A stretch of DNA of 33,027 nt from Betaproteobacteria bacterium UBA5216 (lineage in GTDB: Bacteria; Pseudomonadota; Gammaproteobacteria; Burkholderiales; SG8-41). A program made the position numbers and the translations under genes. The notes below the pieces were generated by a model. It was not told the origin of the DNA, did no database searches, and was given only the letters and a program-made list of their open reading frames with translations. The stretch spans positions 1 through 33,027 of the forward strand of contig DHVE01000089.1 of the NCBI GenBank assembly GCA_002412495.1, read 5' to 3'. Positions 8,729 through 16,455 of this stretch are shown here, one piece after another; positions within the stretch are counted from its first letter, which is position 1, and each line of letters begins with the position of its first letter.

Positions 8729-8763
8729 GTCGATCCCGCGCAGGCGGGAACCCATAGCACAGT
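8729..8763. repeat. Dispersed hairpin repeat (CCCGCgcagGCGGG type)
   Basis: The hairpin unit CCCGCGCAGGCGGG followed by AACCCATA is nearly the same as the left unit at 24866-24896, and related to a third copy at 16385. It lies between the SDR gene and the selenoprotein gene, which are convergent. Confidence 0.6.
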
Positions 8764-8765
8764 CT

Positions 8766-8867
8766 CCGTAGGATGGGTGTAACCCATCGCAACGATAATC
8801 GGGCAAAGCACATTATTAGGTGTATGGCGCGAATGGTGGGTTGTGCTGCGCTCCACCCATCCTACGG
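8766..8867. repeat. REP/MITE-like element with GTAGGATGGGTG ends
   Basis: A 102-base element bounded by perfect 14-base inverted ends, CCGTAGGATGGGTG (8766-8779) and CACCCATCCTACGG (8854-8867), with further internal GGTGGGTT/ACCC pairing. It resembles the widespread proteobacterial 'GTAGGGTGGGT' palindromic repeats. Its right end overlaps the 3' end of the selenoprotein gene and contributes that gene's TAG stop codon (8862-8864). Confidence 0.7.
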
Positions 8868-10589
8868 TTTTTGCAGTTTCGCGTCCCAATCCTTCGGCAA
8901 CCGCACTTTCTTGCCCGTCGGGAACCCCAAAAAGCCGTTATGCGCAAACACATACATGTTGTTGCGCAGCGGGTCGCCGGTCACGGCGATCATAAAATCT
9001 TCGGGCTTCCACACAATCGGTACCAGCCGGTTTTCGTCGTCCGATTCATAAAACACTTTCGGGATGCGGCCGTTGCGCACGTCGTCTTTTAAATCCCACA
9101 CGCCGCGGATGTTCCACACGCGCAACTGGCGCTCGAATTCCCATGCCGGCAGGCGTGCGTGGTCGTAGAGATATTGCTTTACATCGGCCTTGGTCCAGCC
9201 GGCCTTGGCGATGGTTTCGACAATGATCGGACTGAGCACTACCAGCGGGCGCAGCATGCCGTTACCGTGGCTGGTGGTGAACGTGATCTGCCACATGTGG
9301 TATTTCAATACCGAATCGGCCACGTACGGCAGTAGTTCTTCCGGCGTGCTGCCGGACACCGACGAGAACGACCCGCCGCCGGTATAGCGCGCGACCGTCA
9401 CCACGTTGTCGCCGGCGTTGAATCCCATTTCCTCGGCGGTGTTGGCCCAGCCGATTCTTTTCAGCACTTCGTCGTTTTCGGCGAGCACCACGCGCCAGGT
9501 GTTGCCATAGGTAGCCTTGTCGGTTTTGTGCGGCAAAAATCCCGCGACGTTGCGCAGATACAAACGCCAAAAGCGCCCGATGGTGGTGTTGGGCATGAAG
9601 CCATCGCGCAACGCACCCTGCGTGTAGTTAAAACCGAGTTGCTGGATGATTGGCCCGTTGATGATGATCAGATTTTCGCCGCCGGGTGTATTGCCGCTGT
9701 GCTCGACGCCGTACTGCGGATCACACATGCCCTCGATCGCCGCGATCAGAATCGGCATGTATTCCGGTTTGCAGCCTGCCATTACGCCGTTGACCGCGAT
9801 GCTCCAGATGGTCGCCGCGCGGCTGTCGGGGAGGATCACACCCAGCACTTCATTTGGATCGCGGTCGGTGAATTTCAAAAATTCGTCGATGGCCTCGCGC
9901 GTTGGCGGCACGATGGGCAAACCGTCGGACAATTCGTTATCGTAAAAATACTGGTTCACGGCATTGAAGCCGCCCTTGAACACGATATCGCGCGCGCCGG
10001 GTTCGCCGCTCTTGCCCTTGACGGCGGGTTGCACGGTCAGGTTTTCAATCACGTGCTTTGCCGTGGTTTCAATCACATCGCGGCGCAATTCCTCGTCGCT
10101 CTTGGTGCCGATGTGTCCCGGCACCAGCGCCAGCGGAATATTGGGCATGCCGAGCCCAATCGATGTGGCTGCCGCTTGCCGGCAAAACCCTTCGCAGGTG
10201 AGGGAGGACGTTGGATAACCGAGTGCCTCGCACGCTGCACTGGCCCGCAACACGGCGGGCGTGCAGGAGCCTCAACACGCCATGCCGCTGATGACGGCAT
10301 CGACCCCCATTGCTTTGAACTTTTTCGCGAACTCGGCCAGCGCCTCTTTTTCCTCGCCGCCGTGCGAGCTGCCGAATTCACGCCAGCTCACGAACTTTAC
10401 GTCCGGGTATTGTTTCTTGATCGCGGTTTCAAGATGCTCAAACACCGCATCACCGCGAAACAGAAAGTCCCAAACCTGCGCGATGACTTTGCCATTCAAC
10501 GTGTCGAGCCGTTTGGCAAGCGGCTGGATGCCGGTCTGGCGCGGCGAGCGCGGCCAGTAAACTTCGTAGTGTCCGTCGTGAGTCGTCAT
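8862..10589 (-). CDS. UGSC-family selenoprotein (in-frame UGA = Sec106)
   Basis: A single 575-residue protein when the UGA at 10272-10274 is read as selenocysteine. The two open halves (105 residues before, 469 after) are in the same frame, with no frameshift. The residues around the UGA read GMAC-U-GSCTPAV, the U-G-S-C motif that defines the UGSC (seleno)protein family, whose non-selenium relatives carry Cys at this site. Downstream, GYPTSSLTCEGF follows the family pattern of a small residue-Pro-Thr strand then a Cys/Thr-Glu-x-Phe turn. The N-terminal ~190 residues form the UGSC domain. The rest is a long conserved-looking domain of unknown function (DGLPIVPPT, VNGVMAGCKPEYMP, NGPIIQQLGFN, TTSHGNGM, HNGFLGFP). 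No signal peptide or membrane segment is seen, so it is probably a cytoplasmic redox or thiol-type enzyme (inference). It is the last gene of a six-gene run after CaiB/BaiF, MmgE/PrpD and three Bug genes. Conventional gene calling would split it or mark it as a pseudogene. SelA, SelB, SelD and tRNA-Sec are not in this window. Confidence 0.9.
10236..10265 (-). promoter_or_regulatory. Bacterial SECIS element (Sec insertion hairpin)
   Basis: Starting six bases after the UGA, the message folds into an 11-bp stem. The arms are TGCAC+GCCCGC and GCGGGC+GTGCA, interrupted only by a 2-base CA bulge on the 3' side, around the hexaloop CGUGUU. The loop has G as its second base, 18 bases after the UGA. 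Published bSECIS criteria ask for a small apical loop with a G in its first two bases, 16-37 bases from the UGA, and both conditions are met. The stem lies wholly within the coding sequence, as expected for bacterial SelB recognition. Confidence 0.85.
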
Positions 10590-10627
10590 AAGCTTATGTT
10601 TTTATTGATTAAATTAATGGGATGCCA

Positions 10628-11863
10628 TCAGCCGACCGCGTGTGACGCGCGCAGTTTCTGGATTTCGTTTTCTGAATAGCCGAGCGCGCGCAGCACCTCG
10701 TCGGTGTGCTCATCAAGACGCGGTGGCGCACGCCGGTTCACGGGCAGAAATTCCGCCGCGAACAACGGCCCCGCGAGGGTGATCGATTTATCGTTTTGTT
10801 TATGGTCGTGCTTATTATCGTGCAACGGCAGCTTGTCGAGCACGTGCGCGCGTTCGAGCGTGGCGTCGCTCACGAATTCCGCCACGTTGTTCACCGGCGC
10901 ACACGGAATGCCTGCCGCGATCAGCACGTCCAGTACATCCTGCCGCTTGCGCCCGGCTACTGCCTCGTCCACGAGCCCGTTCACTGCGTCACGATTGGCA
11001 ATGCGCAAGGCCAGCATCGGGTAAGGCATGTTCCCGGCGGTGTCGTAGAGCGCGAGCGCTTCGCACAGCTTTGCCCACAACCTGTCGTTGCCGGCGGCGA
11101 TCAGCACCGCGCCATCGGCGCAATGAAAATTGCCGTAGGGCGCCAGCAACTGATGGCCACTGCCGTAACGTTCCGGTATCACGTTCGCCAGCGAGTAACC
11201 GGCAATCTGATAGTTGATGAAATTCGCCGCCGTGCGTAACAGTGCCGGCTCGACCAACTGGCCCTGTCCACTGCGATCCCGCTCGCGCAGGGCCGACAAC
11301 ACGGCGATTACCGATGCCAGACCCGTGCCCAGATCGACGACGCTGACACCGCAGCGCACCGGCTCGCCGTCATGTTCGCCGGTGAGGCTCATCATGCCGG
11401 TGCGCGCCTGCATCGAGGCTTCGCAGCCGGGCAATTTTTCGCCCGCCGTGCCCGCCGGGAATGCGCGAATCGCGCAATGTACCAGCCGCAAATTGATGCC
11501 ACGCAGCACGTCATGGCCGAGACCAAAACGCTCCAGCGTGCCCGGGCGGAAATTTTCGATCAGCACATCGGCGCCGGCGATGAGTTTTTTGAATACGCCC
11601 GCACCCTCTGCGTTCGCGAGATCGATTACCATCCCGCGCTTGCTGTGATTCACCGCCGCGAACGCCGCCGACAGGCCATCGACCACGGGTGCCCAGGTGC
11701 GCACTTCATCGCGTTGCGTGGGATGCTCGACACGGATCACGTCCGCGCCCAGATCCGCGAGAACCGAGCCGCAGTACGGCCCGGCCAGCACGCGCGACAG
11801 ATCAATGACGCGTATGCCGGCGAGCGGGCCTTTCTTGTTTTGTGGTTCAGACACGCAATGCAC
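10628..11863 (-). CDS. CaiB/BaiF family CoA-transferase
   Basis: A 411-residue family III acyl-CoA transferase, which moves CoA between carboxylic acids through an aspartyl-CoA thioester. The N-terminal signature RVIDLSRVLAGPYCG and LADLGADVIRVEHP (18-47) and NHSKRGMVIDL (72-82) are typical. The nucleophile is Asp177 in VVDLGTG, matching the GDxxxG context of formyl-CoA transferase. Near the C-terminus, APVNN and LGYSENEI are also family features. It starts nine bases after the MmgE/PrpD stop and ends 38 bases before the selenoprotein gene. It likely activates the operon's substrate as a CoA thioester (inference). The GTG nine bases downstream of the chosen ATG is an alternative start. Confidence 0.9.
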   Translation of the reverse strand: MHCVSEPQNKKGPLAGIRVIDLSRVLAGPYCGSVLADLGADVIRVEHPTQRDEVRTWAPVVDGLSAAFAAVNHSKRGMVIDLANAEGAGVFKKLIAGADVLIENFRPGTLERFGLGHDVLRGINLRLVHCAIRAFPAGTAGEKLPGCEASMQARTGMMSLTGEHDGEPVRCGVSVVDLGTGLASVIAVLSALRERDRSGQGQLVEPALLRTAANFINYQIAGYSLANVIPERYGSGHQLLAPYGNFHCADGAVLIAAGNDRLWAKLCEALALYDTAGNMPYPMLALRIANRDAVNGLVDEAVAGRKRQDVLDVLIAAGIPCAPVNNVAEFVSDATLERAHVLDKLPLHDNKHDHKQNDKSITLAGPLFAAEFLPVNRRAPPRLDEHTDEVLRALGYSENEIQKLRASHAVG

Positions 11864-11872
11864 GCATTACGT

Positions 11873-13318
11873 TTATGCCAGCAACGCCATCAACGGCGCT
11901 ATCGTATCCAGCCGTTCCAGTCGCGCCACCGCTTCGACAATTTGCATCGCCCGCGGTTTGGCCACCGGTGCCAGCGCGGCGGCCGCACAGTCAAGGAATT
12001 TGTTGATGCGCTGCTCGGACGACATCGCATTGTCGGGATGTCCCAACGCGACATCGCAGCGCGCGCTGAAACGTTGGCCGTTGTTCAGGGTGATTTCCAC
12101 GCGGCTGGCTTCGAAGGTATGACCATCGAGCGTGGCATCGTAGGCCCAGCGCACTTTGGGCATGGCATGGGTAATCACGTCGTCCGCGAGCCGGGTGTCG
12201 TGATACAGCGCCAGCGGAATGCCGCGATGGCGTATCGCGGCGGCCACGGCAAAATGCATGTTGCCCGCCAGATCAATGTGATTTTCGGGCACGCTGCCGA
12301 GCGCCACCGGGCGGCAGCGATCCACATTCACATGTCCCAGCCCGAGCATCACTTCTTTGATGTCGTCAAAGGCCAGATTTTTTTTCGTCAGCAATTCCAG
12401 CACCGCCGTCAGCGCCGTGTGCAAATGCCGTATGCACGGCCACGGTTTCAATGAAATGCGTTCGGTTTCATAACGCTGGCCGAGGCCATCTAGCAGCGCG
12501 CCGCGATCATAGTCGCCGCGAAAAAACGCCTGATAAAAGCCATACGGCCCGTCGAACACTTCGCCGTCGCCACGAATGCCGTTCATCGCCAGTTCGGCCG
12601 CCAGCACGCCGTTGCGATAGGTTAGCCCATCGCGTATCGAACGTACGCTGGAGCCTTTGTGGTGCAGGCTCGCCCACGTGCCGCTGACCTGCGGCAGCGT
12701 GAGGCCCAGCGCATGTACGTGCTGTTGCGCGGTGGCGCCCATGATTTTTGCCGACGCCGCGGTCGCGCCAAAGAGGCCTATCACCGGCGCGCGAAACCAC
12801 GGGTGATCCCACATGCGGCCGCTGGCCGCGAGACCCACGCGGCTCGACAAATCATTTGCCAGCGCCACGGCGGTGATGATGGATTTGCCATTCACACCAC
12901 CCAGACTCTCGGCAACCGCCAAAGCGGGCATCAGACTGGCCGACGATGGATGCATCACCGCCTGATCGTGCGTATCGTCAAAATCGAATTGATGAATCGC
13001 CGCGCCGTTACCGAGCACGGCACTGGCGGCGGGCAGCTTTACGGGTGCGCTGCCGCTACTACCGATGAGGGTGCTGCAAGGCTGGCCGCCCCAGGCGGTG
13101 GCGACTTTGCGAATGGCAATCACGTCATCGCACGGCGTGCCCGCGAGCACGCATCCCAGCGTATCGAGGATGGAAATCTTCGCGGCTTCGATCACGCTGG
13201 CGGGTAAATCCTCAAAACGCGTGCGCGCCAGATGCGCGGCGATGGTCTCGGCGGCGTCGGGCTCCCCCGGATTCTTTTTTTGACGATCATGGCTTTGGTG
13301 CAGATTGTTGATACTCAT
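11873..13318 (-). CDS. MmgE/PrpD family protein (copy 2)
   Basis: A 481-residue MmgE/PrpD protein, clearly diverged from the copy at 3111. It has a hydrophilic N-terminal extension of about 20 residues (HQSHDRQKKNPGEP), then the conserved DFDDTH motif (112-117) and MHPSS (122-126) expected around the active site. Its ATG overlaps the stop of the upstream Bug gene by one base (TGATG), and the CaiB/BaiF gene follows nine bases later. Family chemistry is dehydration, decarboxylation or isomerisation of branched or multi-carboxylate acids. Paired here with a CoA-transferase and three Bug receptors, it suggests uptake and breakdown of a polycarboxylate. Exact substrate unknown. Confidence 0.9.
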   Translation of the reverse strand: MSINNLHQSHDRQKKNPGEPDAAETIAAHLARTRFEDLPASVIEAAKISILDTLGCVLAGTPCDDVIAIRKVATAWGGQPCSTLIGSSGSAPVKLPAASAVLGNGAAIHQFDFDDTHDQAVMHPSSASLMPALAVAESLGGVNGKSIITAVALANDLSSRVGLAASGRMWDHPWFRAPVIGLFGATAASAKIMGATAQQHVHALGLTLPQVSGTWASLHHKGSSVRSIRDGLTYRNGVLAAELAMNGIRGDGEVFDGPYGFYQAFFRGDYDRGALLDGLGQRYETERISLKPWPCIRHLHTALTAVLELLTKKNLAFDDIKEVMLGLGHVNVDRCRPVALGSVPENHIDLAGNMHFAVAAAIRHRGIPLALYHDTRLADDVITHAMPKVRWAYDATLDGHTFEASRVEITLNNGQRFSARCDVALGHPDNAMSSEQRINKFLDCAAAALAPVAKPRAMQIVEAVARLERLDTIAPLMALLA

Positions 13319-14307
13319 CAGGGCTCCTGTCCGGCTTTGATCCCGGCGTCTTTGATCACTTTTCCCCAGCGCGCGGTTTCCAGTCTTATGAATTGATCGA
13401 AGGCCGCTGGATCGCTGCCCACGATATCAACGCCCTCGGCATTGAGCCGCCGCTCGATCTCGGGCAACCTTAATATCGACACGGTTTCGCTGTGCAGGCG
13501 CGCCACGATCGCCGGCGGCGTGCGGCTCGCGACGGACATGCCGTACCACGACGTGCCGTCAAAATCCTTGTAACCCGCTTCGGCTATTGTGAGCACGTCG
13601 GGCGCAATGCGCGTGCGTGCCTTGCTGGTCACCGCCAGCGCGCGCAAGCGTCCCGCCTTGACGTGCGGCCCCAGCGACGAATACGTGCCCAGCGTGAGAT
13701 GCACGCGTCCGCCCATCACATCCACCATGGCAGGCGCCAGCCCTTTGTAGGGCACATACACGATATCGACCTTGGCGGCGGACTTGAACATTTCAATCAT
13801 CAGTTGCCCGGCGACTGTCGCGCCGTAGACGAATTGGCCGGGCTTGGCCTTGGCTTGCGCCACCAGTTCGGTGATGGACTTTGCACTGAAATCCGGATGG
13901 CAGACGATGACAAACGGCACCGCGCCGATTTGCGTAACGCCCGCAAAATCACGCAGCGCATCGAACGGCACCTTCGCCACCAGATGCGGATTGATGGCGA
14001 GCGGCGCCGACGACAGCAGCAGCGTGTAACCGTCCGCGGCGGATTTCGCCACCAGATCACTGCCGAGCATGGTGCCCGCGCCGGGCCGGTTATCGACGAC
14101 GACGCGCTGTCCGAGCCGCACCCCCAACTGTTCGCCGACCAAACGCGCCAGCAGATCGTTCAGCGCGCCCGGCGTAAACGGCACGACAAAACGAATGGGC
14201 TTGCTGGGGTAAGCGTGCGTCTGTGCTTGCACCGCGCCGACCGTACCACCAAGCGGGAACGCCAGTGCGGTAATGCCGGTGATCGCTGCCAACCGCAAGC
14301 CGGTCAT
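13318..14307 (-). CDS. Bug/TctC-family periplasmic receptor 3
   Basis: A 329-residue Bug receptor. The ATG at 14307 overlaps the stop of Bug receptor 4 by four bases (ATGA), which fixes the start; a longer reading frame upstream lies inside the neighbour. The signal peptide ends near VQA (residue 28), followed by YPSKPIRFVVP, VVDNRPGAGTMLG and VPYKG. The usual glycine-rich ligand loop GGxxD is altered to GALND (47-51), which may shift ligand preference. It is translationally coupled on both sides, to Bug 4 and to MmgE/PrpD. Confidence 0.92.
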   Translation of the reverse strand: MTGLRLAAITGITALAFPLGGTVGAVQAQTHAYPSKPIRFVVPFTPGALNDLLARLVGEQLGVRLGQRVVVDNRPGAGTMLGSDLVAKSAADGYTLLLSSAPLAINPHLVAKVPFDALRDFAGVTQIGAVPFVIVCHPDFSAKSITELVAQAKAKPGQFVYGATVAGQLMIEMFKSAAKVDIVYVPYKGLAPAMVDVMGGRVHLTLGTYSSLGPHVKAGRLRALAVTSKARTRIAPDVLTIAEAGYKDFDGTSWYGMSVASRTPPAIVARLHSETVSILRLPEIERRLNAEGVDIVGSDPAAFDQFIRLETARWGKVIKDAGIKAGQEP

Positions 14308-15272
14308 TCCGCGCGTGCTCCCGATATTTTGACCACGTTGGCCCACTTGCCGATTTCGCGGCGCACGAATTCCGCATATTCATCCGGGCTCATGGTCATC
14401 GGATAAGCGCCCATTTCCGCCAGCGTCGGCGTGAGTTCGCGAATGGCTTGCGCGGTTTGAGTATTCAGCCGCGTCACGATGTCGCGCGGCGTGCCCGTGG
14501 GCGCGAGCACGCCATTCCACACACTGGCTTCGTAATTGGCGACACCCGCTTCGATCATGGTGGGCAGCGCGGGAAAATCACTCAGACGCTTGCGCGTGGT
14601 GACTGCCAGCGCGCGCAGGCGTCCGATTTTGGCGTTGGTCTTGACGTGCTCTGCGTTGAACACGAACAGCACCTGCACATGCCCACCGAGAAAATCCGTC
14701 GTGGCGGGGCCGGAACCTTTATACGGCACGTGTACGATGTTGATGCCCGCGATGGACTTAAACAGTTCGGTCGCCAGATGCGTGGCGCTGCCACTGCCCG
14801 CCGAGCCGTAGGTAATTTCACCGGGGCGCGATTTCGCCAGCGCGATCAGTTCCTTCACCGATTTCACCGGCAGCGAGCCATGCACCGACAAAAAACTCGG
14901 GATGTCCACCACCGGCGTCACCGGCACAAAATCCTTGTTCAGATCGAACGGCAGATTCGGGAACAGGCTGACATTCACGGCCAGCGTGCTCGTCATGTAG
15001 AGCAGCGTCAGGCCATCGGCGGGCGCGCGCGCGACCAGTTGCGCGGCAATATTGGAGGATGCGCCCGCGCGATTTTCAATCACAAACGATTGTCCCAGGC
15101 TGTCGGTCAGCTTGCGCGACAACAGCCGCGCGACGATATCCGTGCTGCCACCGGGCGCAAAGCCGACGACCATGCGCACCGGTTTGGCGGGATAGGGTTG
15201 CGCCAGCGCACCAGTGCTCGCGGTCAGCAGGCTCGCCAGAGAAATTGATGTTAAGTATATGTTTTTAAACAT
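14304..15272 (-). CDS. Bug/TctC-family periplasmic receptor 4
   Basis: A 322-residue Bug receptor with a signal peptide ending ALA-Gln25 and motifs YPAKPVRMVVG, PGGSTDIVAR, VIENRAGASSN and HVPYKG. I chose the ATG at 15272, ten bases after the stop of Bug receptor 5. The start codon lies within a perfect inverted repeat (15256-15275), which would fold over it in the mRNA. An in-frame ATG 33 bases upstream would overlap the neighbour and place charged residues before the signal peptide. Confidence 0.92.
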   Translation of the reverse strand: MFKNIYLTSISLASLLTASTGALAQPYPAKPVRMVVGFAPGGSTDIVARLLSRKLTDSLGQSFVIENRAGASSNIAAQLVARAPADGLTLLYMTSTLAVNVSLFPNLPFDLNKDFVPVTPVVDIPSFLSVHGSLPVKSVKELIALAKSRPGEITYGSAGSGSATHLATELFKSIAGINIVHVPYKGSGPATTDFLGGHVQVLFVFNAEHVKTNAKIGRLRALAVTTRKRLSDFPALPTMIEAGVANYEASVWNGVLAPTGTPRDIVTRLNTQTAQAIRELTPTLAEMGAYPMTMSPDEYAEFVRREIGKWANVVKISGARAE

Positions 15273-15275
15273 ATA
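15256..15275. repeat. AT-rich inverted repeat over a start codon
   Basis: Perfect 9-base arms TATATGTTT and AAACATATA with a 2-base TT spacer. On the minus strand the second codon position of the arm contains the ATG of Bug receptor 4 (15270-15272). It could be an operator, a translation-modulating hairpin, or chance in an AT-rich patch. Confidence 0.45.
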
Positions 15276-15282
15276 TTTTTGA

Positions 15283-16269
15283 CTACTGCACCATGCCCAA
15301 TTCACTCAACACATCTTTCAAGATGCCGTGCTGGCGCCGCAGTTCGCGGCCGAAGTCGGCGCTGTTCATATACTGCTCGACCCACTGGTTTTTTTCCACC
15401 GCCTGCTTCCAGTCGTCGGATTTCACCATGCGCGCGAAAATAACGTCCCAATAACGCACCTGATCCGCCGACAGTCCGCGCGGGCCGATAAATCCGCGCG
15501 GCACGTCAAACACCGCGTCGATGCCTTGCTCTTTAAACGTGGGCACCGAAGCGGCGTTGCCTTTCAAGCGCGTATTCGAGGCGATGCCGATGATGCGCAC
15601 CTTGCCGGCCTGCACCAGCGGCATCACCGTGGCGGGTGTGGCCGCCATTACATCCACATGCCCACCGGCAGCGGCGATCACGCCATCGCTCGACGCCGTG
15701 AACACCACGATTTTTAATTTCTTGATGTCGGCTTGCACCGAGCGCCCCACCAGCGCGGCAGTGATATGAAACGCATTGCCGCGCGCCGCCGACAGCGCAA
15801 TGCTCACGGATTCGGGATCCGCTTTCAGTTTGGCCGTCAGATCGCGCGCGGTCTTGATGGGCGAATTCGCCGCCACCACAAATGCAATCGGTTCCGAAAT
15901 TAGATTCACAATCGGCGTGAATTCAAAGTAGTTGAGCTTCAGTTGCCCTTGAATCGCGGCGGTGAGCGGCGTGGTGGTCTGCACCATCAACTTGTGCGCG
16001 TCGCCGTTGTGTTGAGCAAGATAATTCATCGCGATGCCGTAATTGCCGCCCGGCTTGTTGGTGGTGTTGATCGCCTGTTCCACCAGTTTGTTCGACTGGA
16101 ATATCTGCTGAACCGTGCGCGCCGAGGCATCGACCCCGCTGCCGGGGCCGGTGGGCACGACGAGCTCGATGATCCTGTCGGGTTTCCAGTCGGCGGCGTA
16201 AGCAACGTTCATTGCAAGGGCGCACAGCGCCGCGGCGCGCAGCAGGGTCGTAAACAACGTGGACAACAT
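15283..16269 (-). CDS. Divergent Bug/TctC-type receptor 5
   Basis: A 328-residue tricarboxylate-transporter receptor, but more distant than its neighbours. The opening motif reads WKPDRIIELVVPTGPGSGVDASAR rather than the YPxKPIR...GGxxD pattern, split here over residues 28-51. The NRPGAGG loop is NKPGGNYG and the HVPYKG motif is replaced by IVVFTASS. The signal peptide ends near AYA (residue 25). It therefore probably belongs to a separate TctC subgroup with a different ligand. It heads the six-gene minus-strand run that ends in the selenoprotein. I prefer the ATG at 16269, with AAGG 11 bases upstream; a GTG at 16287 is an alternative. Confidence 0.85.
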   Translation of the reverse strand: MLSTLFTTLLRAAALCALAMNVAYAADWKPDRIIELVVPTGPGSGVDASARTVQQIFQSNKLVEQAINTTNKPGGNYGIAMNYLAQHNGDAHKLMVQTTTPLTAAIQGQLKLNYFEFTPIVNLISEPIAFVVAANSPIKTARDLTAKLKADPESVSIALSAARGNAFHITAALVGRSVQADIKKLKIVVFTASSDGVIAAAGGHVDVMAATPATVMPLVQAGKVRIIGIASNTRLKGNAASVPTFKEQGIDAVFDVPRGFIGPRGLSADQVRYWDVIFARMVKSDDWKQAVEKNQWVEQYMNSADFGRELRRQHGILKDVLSELGMVQ

Positions 16270-16384
16270 GGTCTGGCCAGCCTTCACAGTGACGGGAAGC
16301 GCAGTTTACATGGGCCGCGAGGGGTGTGTTCCCGCGTGTCCACTTTATGGTGGGAACACGGTATTATGAGATATGCCAATAATG

Positions 16385-16414
16385 CCGTCGTTCCCGTGTG
16401 CGCGGGAATGACGG
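16385..16414. repeat. Dispersed hairpin repeat, third copy
   Basis: CCGTC-GTTCCCG...CGGGAA-TGACGG forms a nearly perfect palindrome between the divergent Bug genes 5 and 6. It matches the outer halves of the paired units at 24866-24948, so it looks like a shortened single copy of the same family. Confidence 0.6.
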
Positions 16415-16455
16415 GTGCCGGTTTTATTTCTTGTTTTTTACCGATGGGGTGCAAC

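Noticed and set aside
8729..8867. CRISPR-like repeat array
   Set aside because: Repeats are inverted hairpins of differing sequence with no regular direct repeat-spacer pattern.
8862..10253. Separate 463-residue gene starting at GTG 10253
   Set aside because: It lacks its own ribosome site and begins inside the SECIS stem. It is the same frame as the upstream 105 residues, and the motif at the junction fits UGSC, so both halves are one gene.
10272..10274. UGA as an ordinary nonsense mutation or sequencing error
   Set aside because: The UGA falls exactly at the U of the UGSC motif, and a hairpin meeting bSECIS spacing and loop rules follows it. A random mutation would not explain both.
9528..10679. 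383-residue plus-strand open frame
   Set aside because: Antisense to the selenoprotein gene; composition is His/Arg/Ala-rich as expected from the complement of GC-rich code, with no domain.
11372..12454. 360-residue plus-strand open frame
   Set aside because: Spans the complement of CaiB/BaiF and MmgE/PrpD, both well supported; no domain.
15943..16455. N-terminal extension of Bug receptor 6
   Set aside because: The extension is antisense to Bug 5, and the true signal peptide starts at 16456.
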